NCBI RefSeq assembly: GCF_036492835.1
Contig: NZ_AP025314.1
Location: 4,802,545 to 4,866,544 of the forward strand
Source of the DNA: Fulvitalea axinellae
GTDB taxonomy: Bacteria; Bacteroidota; Bacteroidia; Cytophagales; Cyclobacteriaceae
DNA: 64,000 nt
Reading direction: 5' to 3'
The stretch's first letter is position 1. Every line of letters begins with the position of its first letter. The notes under the pieces were generated by a model that saw only the letters and a list, made by a program, of their open reading frames with translations, did not search any database and was not told the DNA's origin. Shown here one piece after another: positions 58,886-64,000 of the stretch. A program made the translations under genes and the position numbers.

Positions 58886-61354
58886 ATGCAAAGGATAATC
58901 GTCACGTTTATCGTTTCGGTATTGTGCCTAGCCTGTTCCGATATTCGGACCCTGGAAACGGACAGCTATACGCTCGAAAACGGAAAGGTGTCCCGCTCTA
59001 TAAGCTGGAGAAACGGAAAGCTTAAAACAGTATCTTTATCAAATAAAATTTCGGGAAAAACTTTACAATCATCGGGCGAATCGTTCCATATTATAGCCGA
59101 CGGACTGGACAAACCCATTACCGGAGCAAATTCGGAAGTAACTGGGGCTACCCTAAAAAGTTCAAATGGAGTCGAAACTCTTCGAGTAAGCTTGCGCAAC
59201 AATAATTTCCCGAAAGTGAAGATCCAGGCCGTTTACCAATTGGCCGAAGACAAATTCTACGGAAGGAAATGGATAGAGGTGAACGTGCCCGAAAACGGCC
59301 ACGTTCCGGCACAAAGCCTAGCTGTAGAGGATATCACGTTCACGGAAAAACCCTCGTCGGGATGTGATGGCAATGGCCAACCCGTTTACCTCAACGGCGA
59401 CTTCTTTATGGGGCTGGAATGGCCTGTAGCCCGAAACCGCTACGATTATGGAAAATACACCGCGACGCACAAGCCCGGATGGAACCTGACCGGCAATTAC
59501 ATATCGAAAAAAGCAGTTTGGGGAGCTACGCCTACAGGGAAAGCCAAAGAGTGGTTTCTTGAGAAATACCTGCCCGAAATCCGCATCACGCCACCAAAAC
59601 CCGTCGTACTTTACAACTCTTGGTACGATATCCGTGGCCTCGACAGCCAACTCTTGCCCGACTACGCCTCAACGCTAAACGGATTCGCCACTAAGCTGGA
59701 AAAAGAACATGGCATTCCCGTAGATTATTTCGTTCCCGACGATTTCTGGCAAGACCGCCACAGCGTTTACCAACCTCTGGATTCCGCCGCGCACTGGCAA
59801 CTGCGGGATATGGTCGAATCGAAACTTTCGCAGGGAAAATTCGGGATATGGATGCCCGTATCCGCTTGTAGGGCTCTCGATATGAATTGGGCCAAAGAAA
59901 ACGGTTACGATATCGGCGTTCCGAAACTTTGGGGGAGCTCGACGCTCTGCCTTTCGGGTGAAAAATACCATAAAGAACTCCGCAAACGACTCAAAGAGAC
60001 AATTCAGGACCAACGGATCCTTTATTTCAAACACGACAACAACCACCTGAACTGCCCCTCCGACAAACACGGGCACAGGCCCAATAGCGACAGCCAAGTC
60101 GAAGAGATTTTCGAGTTGATGGAGTATATGCGCAAGCTGAACCCGGATGTTTACCTCAACTACACCACTGGAATGAACCTTAGCCCTTGGTGGCTGATGG
60201 GCGCCGATTGTATCTGGATCGGTGGTGGCGATGTGGGCGTAGGCGGAATCGGACCGCAAAGGGAACGCGCCATCACCCACCGCGACAAAGTGATCAAAAA
60301 CAACGACCGTTTCCAATTTCCGCAAAACTCCATGATGACGCACGGAATCATCAAAGGCCGGTACATTTACGGATTCCCGAAAGAACCGACCAAAAACTGG
60401 GAACATTACGTTACGATGTTCGTCGGGCGTGGCGTATCCATGTACGAGCTTTACCTTTCGCCCTCCATTCTTTCCGACAGCGAGTGGGATTTCCTCGGAA
60501 AAACCCTCAGCTGGGCCAAAGACAACAGCGACATTCTGCTCAACAACACAAGGCTAATCCTCGGCGACGTAAGGAAAGGCGAGCCTTACGGTTACGCCCA
60601 CACCAAAGACAACAAATCGATCGTCTTTCTCCGCAATCCTTCCGACAACACCGTTTTGGACAAAAGTTCAAAACTGACGCTGGACGAAGGATGGAAAGTA
60701 CTTAGAACCGATAAAAGTCTGCCTGAAAACGTAACCGCTTCGAACTTTGACGATTCCGGTTGGAAAACCGAAAGCGTCAAGAACATGCGGATTACAAAGA
60801 CTGACGCAACAAACCTAGCCTACAGAAAAACCTTCAAGGCACCGGAAAACTGGAAAGGAAAAGCGGTCAGGCTAAACTTCGGCGGAGCCGACGACGAATA
60901 CAGGATTTTTCTGAACGGAAAAGAAATAGCTTCGCACAAGGGTTGGGGAGGCCTTTGGATCAACGGCCAAGAGGTGCCCCAGCTTACCGGCCACTATGGC
61001 GCGGCGGAATATTATAACTATAACGCGGAACCTCTGGCCATAGATATTCCGGCTGAAAGCATCCAAGCCGGGAAAAATAACACCTTGGCTGTGTTGATCA
61101 AAAACAAAGGGAAATTCGGTGGAGTGTATCGCAATGTCAGTTTGGTTCCGATACAAAACCGTAAGGAAACACGAGCGGAGCTGAAGCTGGACGCCAATAC
61201 GCTCGGGATTGACCCTAAGTACAAAAACGCAAAAATCAAGTGGGTTTATCCGGCGAACAACCAGCCGAACGAAACGCTCAGGGTAGGGGAAAGCCGAAAA
61301 TTCACAATGGCTCCTTTCGACGTTTACGCACTGGAAATCGAGTTTTCGGAATAA
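58886..61354 (+). CDS. Lipoprotein glycoside hydrolase of clan GH-D with C-terminal carbohydrate-binding-like domain
   Basis: The product (822 aa) starts with a lipoprotein signal (MQRIIVTFIVSVLCLAC, lipid on Cys17). Like its paralogue at 28605, it has a beta-rich N-terminal domain and a TIM barrel with YFVPDDFWQD, FGIWMPVSACRALD, ILYFKHDNNHLNC (probable nucleophile D) and GMNLSPWWLMGADCIWIGG. From about 640 it gains a GH2-type jelly-roll (WKVLRTDKSLPENV, YRKTFKAPENW, YRIFLNGKEIASH) absent from the paralogue, then a short sandwich. The enzyme class is alpha-galactosidase-like; the precise sugar is unknown. Followed by a terminator and a Tat-lipoprotein hydrolase. Confidence 0.85.
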   Translation: MQRIIVTFIVSVLCLACSDIRTLETDSYTLENGKVSRSISWRNGKLKTVSLSNKISGKTLQSSGESFHIIADGLDKPITGANSEVTGATLKSSNGVETLRVSLRNNNFPKVKIQAVYQLAEDKFYGRKWIEVNVPENGHVPAQSLAVEDITFTEKPSSGCDGNGQPVYLNGDFFMGLEWPVARNRYDYGKYTATHKPGWNLTGNYISKKAVWGATPTGKAKEWFLEKYLPEIRITPPKPVVLYNSWYDIRGLDSQLLPDYASTLNGFATKLEKEHGIPVDYFVPDDFWQDRHSVYQPLDSAAHWQLRDMVESKLSQGKFGIWMPVSACRALDMNWAKENGYDIGVPKLWGSSTLCLSGEKYHKELRKRLKETIQDQRILYFKHDNNHLNCPSDKHGHRPNSDSQVEEIFELMEYMRKLNPDVYLNYTTGMNLSPWWLMGADCIWIGGGDVGVGGIGPQRERAITHRDKVIKNNDRFQFPQNSMMTHGIIKGRYIYGFPKEPTKNWEHYVTMFVGRGVSMYELYLSPSILSDSEWDFLGKTLSWAKDNSDILLNNTRLILGDVRKGEPYGYAHTKDNKSIVFLRNPSDNTVLDKSSKLTLDEGWKVLRTDKSLPENVTASNFDDSGWKTESVKNMRITKTDATNLAYRKTFKAPENWKGKAVRLNFGGADDEYRIFLNGKEIASHKGWGGLWINGQEVPQLTGHYGAAEYYNYNAEPLAIDIPAESIQAGKNNTLAVLIKNKGKFGGVYRNVSLVPIQNRKETRAELKLDANTLGIDPKYKNAKIKWVYPANNQPNETLRVGESRKFTMAPFDVYALEIEFSE

Positions 61355-61380
61355 TTCGTCATTGGGAAAAGCACAAAGAA

Positions 61381-61410
61381 AGCCGGCGATGCACGCACCG
61401 CCGGCTTTTG
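61381..61410 (+). terminator. Terminator of the GH-D hydrolase gene
   Basis: AGCCGGCG pairs with CGCCGGCT, followed by TTTG; it lies 26 bp after the stop. Confidence 0.75.
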
Positions 61411-61806
61411 CATAAAGAGTAAACCAGCCTGACCACTTTATCGCAACTTTGGGTGTGCTGCTGAGCTGAAGCCAAGCTTTTCCGAAAAACCGACGACGGC
61501 CTTTTGCCTTCGTTTCCGCCCTCCGGAGGTTGAAAAGAGATGTGTGTGTATGCAAATGTGCCTATTTCCAGCCTCCCGTCTTTTGACATAAATCAAAATC
61601 CAAACTCCCTTTTTATTCCTTCGCCCAGCTTGCCGGTATTATTTTGTTTTCAAAATGCAAAACATGTATTTCTGCACACTTTGGAAGCCTCACGCCTCGC
61701 TAAAGCGCCTTTTTCGTTTTATATTATGTTGAAATGGCCGTCAAAGCCATGTTTTGTAGTTTCATATCCGGACTTTAGGAATCCGGAATCCAAATTTTTT
61801 TCAGAT
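61411..61806. other. Interval before the Tat-lipoprotein gene
   Basis: The frame of the next gene is open through most of this stretch (to 61540) but those residues look untranslated. I see no promoter consensus and no other gene. Confidence 0.4.
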
Positions 61807-62883
61807 ATGCGAAGAAGGGAATTTATCAAAGTAATGGCCGTTACGGCCACAGCCGTAGGCGTGGGCGCTTGCGGTACTGGTGCGGAAGCGGGAACTGGAC
61901 TGAAAAACTGGGCTTGGGTCCGTGGCATGAGGGACAAATCGGAGGAAGAGATACTCGAATTCTGCAAAAAACTCAAGAGCAACGGAATTCACGGAATCCT
62001 GCCCGAAGGTCACTACGAAATTTTCAAACGCCTGGCTCCAATCGTGAAGAAGTCCGGTTTGGAACTGCACACTTGGCGCTGGACCATGAACCGTGGCGAC
62101 TATATGAAAGATCATCCAGAAATTTACGCCGTAAGCCGTAACGGAGAGTCTGTAGTGGACAAGCCACCGTATGTCAAGTACTACCGTTTTCTGTGTCCTT
62201 CAAGCGAAAAAGCGCAACAGTTCATCATCGACGATTACGTTCGTATCGCTAAACTCGACGGAGTGGACGCCGTGCACCTCGACTATGTCCGCTACGTTGA
62301 CGTAATCTTGCCTATCGCCCTGCAGCCGAAGTACAATCTGGTACAGGATCATGAAATGCCTGAATTCGATTTTTGCTACTGCGAGCGTTGCCGTGGCAAG
62401 TTCAAGGAAAAATACGGACAGGATCCGCTCGATATGGAAGACCCGTCTCAGAGCAAAGAGTGGCACCAGTTCCGTCTCGACACGCTCAGTGCGTTCGTTC
62501 GCCGTATTGTGGACGCCGTGCACGCCGAAGGCAAGAAAGTCTCGGGCGCCGTATTCCCGAGCCCGTCAATCTCCCGCAAAATCGTGCGCCAAGACTGGCC
62601 AAACTTCAACCTTGACGTATACATGCCAATGCTCTACTTCAAGGATTATAAAGGCGACCTGAACTGGATCAAGGAAAGGATCACCGAAAACAAACGCTAT
62701 CTCAAGCCTCACCAAAAAATGTACGCAGGCCTGCATGTGGGCCACGTCCGGGAAATCGGGATGAAACCCGTGGTGGAAACCTGCCTCAAACACGGCGCCG
62801 ACGGCGTAACGTTCTTTACGGGCCACAGCCTAAAAGACGAGGAGTGGAAAGAATTTGCCCAAGCGACTGCCGCCTATTCGTAA
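61807..62883 (+). CDS. Tat-exported lipoprotein with a GHL10-like TIM barrel
   Basis: The ATG at 61807 gives a twin-arginine signal MRRREFIKVMAVTATAVGVGAC with a lipobox, so it is likely a folded, lipid-anchored protein (358 aa). The rest is a TIM-barrel putative glycosyl hydrolase: EEILEFCKKLKSNGIHGILPEG, GLELHTWRWTMNRGDYM, VDAVHLDYVRYVDV (acidic, strand-end), FDFCYCERCRGKFKEKYG, VYMPMLYFKDYK, YAGLHVGHVREIG. The HLDYVRY segment matches the DYFRYP-like strand of GHL10 enzymes. The C.C..C cluster in YCERCRGKF is unusual for an exported protein and might bind a metal. Substrate unknown. Confidence 0.8.
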   Translation: MRRREFIKVMAVTATAVGVGACGTGAEAGTGLKNWAWVRGMRDKSEEEILEFCKKLKSNGIHGILPEGHYEIFKRLAPIVKKSGLELHTWRWTMNRGDYMKDHPEIYAVSRNGESVVDKPPYVKYYRFLCPSSEKAQQFIIDDYVRIAKLDGVDAVHLDYVRYVDVILPIALQPKYNLVQDHEMPEFDFCYCERCRGKFKEKYGQDPLDMEDPSQSKEWHQFRLDTLSAFVRRIVDAVHAEGKKVSGAVFPSPSISRKIVRQDWPNFNLDVYMPMLYFKDYKGDLNWIKERITENKRYLKPHQKMYAGLHVGHVREIGMKPVVETCLKHGADGVTFFTGHSLKDEEWKEFAQATAAYS

Positions 62884-62913
62884 TTGAAAAAACGAGACTA
62901 GCCAATAAAGAAA

Positions 62914-62937
62914 AAGGGCGCCTATATGGGCGCCCTC
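62914..62937. terminator. Bidirectional terminator between the Tat-lipoprotein gene and tpiA
   Basis: GGGCGCC pairs with GGGCGCCC around TATAT, with A run before and CAACTTTTTT after it. Confidence 0.9.
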
Positions 62938-62972
62938 AACTTTTTTATGTGTCTTGATCTTAATCCTTCGGA

Positions 62973-63734
62973 TTAGAAAGATTTCGCGATGTCAACGAAG
63001 TCGCGAGCTACCAAAGAAGCACCGCCGATCAAACCGCCGTCCACGTCTTTGCCAGCAAAAATTTCCTTAGCGTTAGAAGGCTTGCAGCTTCCGCCGTAAA
63101 GGATAGAGATTTCTTCAGCTACCTCAGCGCCGTATTTTCCGGCCAAGTGGGTGCGGATGTCAGCGTGCATTTCCTGAGCTTGCTCAGCCGAAGCCGTTTT
63201 TCCCGTACCGATCGCCCAGATTGGTTCGTAAGCGATCACGATTTTTTTGATATCGTCAGCCGAAAGGTGGAAAAGGCTGTCTGTCAATTGCTGGCAAACG
63301 TATTCCTTTTGTGTTCCCGCCTCGCGGATATCCAAAGCCTCGCCACAGCAGAAGATAGGAGTCAAGCCGTGCTCCATAGCCTTGTCTGTCTTGGCGGCCA
63401 ACTGCTCGTTAGTCTCGCCGAAGTACTCGCGACGCTCGCTGTGTCCGAGGATCACGTACTCAGCTCCGATAGACGTAAGCATAGCGGCCGAAGTCTCGCC
63501 AGTGTAAGCTCCCGACTCGTGCTCGCTGCAGTTCTGCGCGCTAAGACCGATTTTCGGAGAGTCTTTCAAAAGTTTCGAAACGCTGTCAAGGTGGATGAAA
63601 GGCGTGCCGAGGATTACCTGCACGTCGTCATTCAGCTCGTCAGCCACGATATTGATTACCTCGGAAGTAAGTTTTTTTCCCTCCTCGAGGTTTTTATTCA
63701 TCTTCCAGTTTCCGGCTACAATTCTTTTTCTCAT
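62973..63734 (-). CDS. tpiA: Triosephosphate isomerase
   Basis: This glycolytic enzyme interconverts dihydroxyacetone phosphate and glyceraldehyde-3-phosphate. The three catalytic parts are present: lysine in RIVAGNWKMNKN (K11), histidine in YVILGHSERREYFGE, and glutamate in VIAYEPIWAIGTGK, followed by the phosphate-binding loop and ILYGGSCKPSNAKE and DGGLIGGASL. The length, 253 aa, is exact for the family. It is monocistronic, with its own promoter element. Confidence 0.97.
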   Translation of the reverse strand: MRKRIVAGNWKMNKNLEEGKKLTSEVINIVADELNDDVQVILGTPFIHLDSVSKLLKDSPKIGLSAQNCSEHESGAYTGETSAAMLTSIGAEYVILGHSERREYFGETNEQLAAKTDKAMEHGLTPIFCCGEALDIREAGTQKEYVCQQLTDSLFHLSADDIKKIVIAYEPIWAIGTGKTASAEQAQEMHADIRTHLAGKYGAEVAEEISILYGGSCKPSNAKEIFAGKDVDGGLIGGASLVARDFVDIAKSF

Positions 63735-63771
63735 GATACTGAACCTTGTTATTACATTTCCTTTGTGCGGA

Positions 63772-63779
63772 CAAATATA
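63772..63779 (-). promoter_or_regulatory. -7 element TATATTTG of tpiA
   Basis: CAAATATA on the plus strand reads TATATTTG on the minus strand, 38 bp before the tpiA start. No clear TTTG at 19-21 bp upstream. Confidence 0.55.
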
Positions 63780-64000
63780 GACATTTAGCCCTGCCGAAAA
63801 TGATGATTTTCATCACTTTATCAGAGCCAAAATCAAAAAGCGTCATTTTTTAATCCTAGCGACATCTGTTTTTAGAAAAATTAAACCAAGGAAAATTCAT
63901 ATCGTTAGAATTTTGCGACACTTATTGTTACCGAAAGGGCCTCCGTTCCACAATAATTCGGGCCCCGGAAGGAAAATAACGTGGCGCTCCCTGTTTTTTA

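Noticed and set aside
1..64000. tRNA, rRNA, prophage, transposase or integrase genes
   Set aside because: I looked for tRNA-like cloverleaf ends, transposase motifs and phage structural genes and found none I could support.

Overview
The window looks like chromosomal DNA of a Bacteroidota bacterium, most likely a marine-type member of the Cytophagales. The evidence is: promoter elements of the Bacteroidota form TTTG-N19-TAnnTTTG (best example 6910-6940); families typical of the phylum (HU-HIG DNA-binding protein, YgjV half-protein, FixI/CcoI ATPase, bifunctional ThrA, MurK-MurQ pair, LpxR); and many secreted sulfatases and glycoside hydrolases. I see no tRNA, rRNA, CRISPR array, transposase or prophage. 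No SusC/SusD pair is present, so the carbohydrate genes here are scattered or part of SusCD-less clusters.

Layout. 0-15 kb: housekeeping and small genes (LRR protein cut by the left edge, DUF523, pRiA4b ORF-3-like, HU-HIG, 3HCDH remnant, RidA, MazG, cysteine synthase, YgjV-like, YiaAB, cysteine desulfurase, phosphoglucosamine mutase, a membrane nuclease/phosphatase), interrupted at 7.4-9.1 kb by a large unrecognised toxin-like protein. 15-20 kb: copper P-type ATPase (CcoI/FixI) and a histidine kinase/response regulator pair. 21.1-21.4 kb: a gene-free cluster of DnaA boxes, including two copies of a 32-bp three-box module, which I propose as oriC. 21-33 kb: a secreted GHL10-like hydrolase, MurK-MurQ, a sulfatase, an amidoligase-like protein of unknown role, a GH-D-type lipoprotein hydrolase divergent from a membrane-spanning LamG-TM-AraC regulator, and LpxR. 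34-41 kb: UvrA, a DJ-1/PfpI protein, an unknown lipoprotein behind a long leader, and a PnuC-like transporter. 41.7-48 kb: amino-acid biosynthesis genes thrA-thrB-thrC followed by pheA. 48-63 kb: a secreted five-bladed-propeller hydrolase, two sulfatases, a degenerate asparagine synthetase, Nth, a PAS/GAF sensor, a second GH-D paralogue, a Tat-lipoprotein TIM-barrel hydrolase and TpiA.

The most noteworthy non-coding structure is (1) the oriC candidate, (2) a family of about 80-125 bp intergenic elements with AGTAC...GTACT-type terminal inverted repeats (five copies, 33.6-55.6 kb), and (3) two related clusters of TACATACT/AGTATGTA motifs (2.5-2.7 kb and 9.2-9.4 kb) with an identically spaced inverted repeat at their core. 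The most noteworthy proteins are the LamG-TM-AraC regulator, the amidoligase-like protein, the toxin-like protein with a 16-residue acidic triple repeat, and an asparagine synthetase homologue that lacks both catalytic signatures.

Coordinates of start codons were chosen by signal peptides, family starts and nearby promoter elements. All functional names come from motif recognition by eye, not from database searches.
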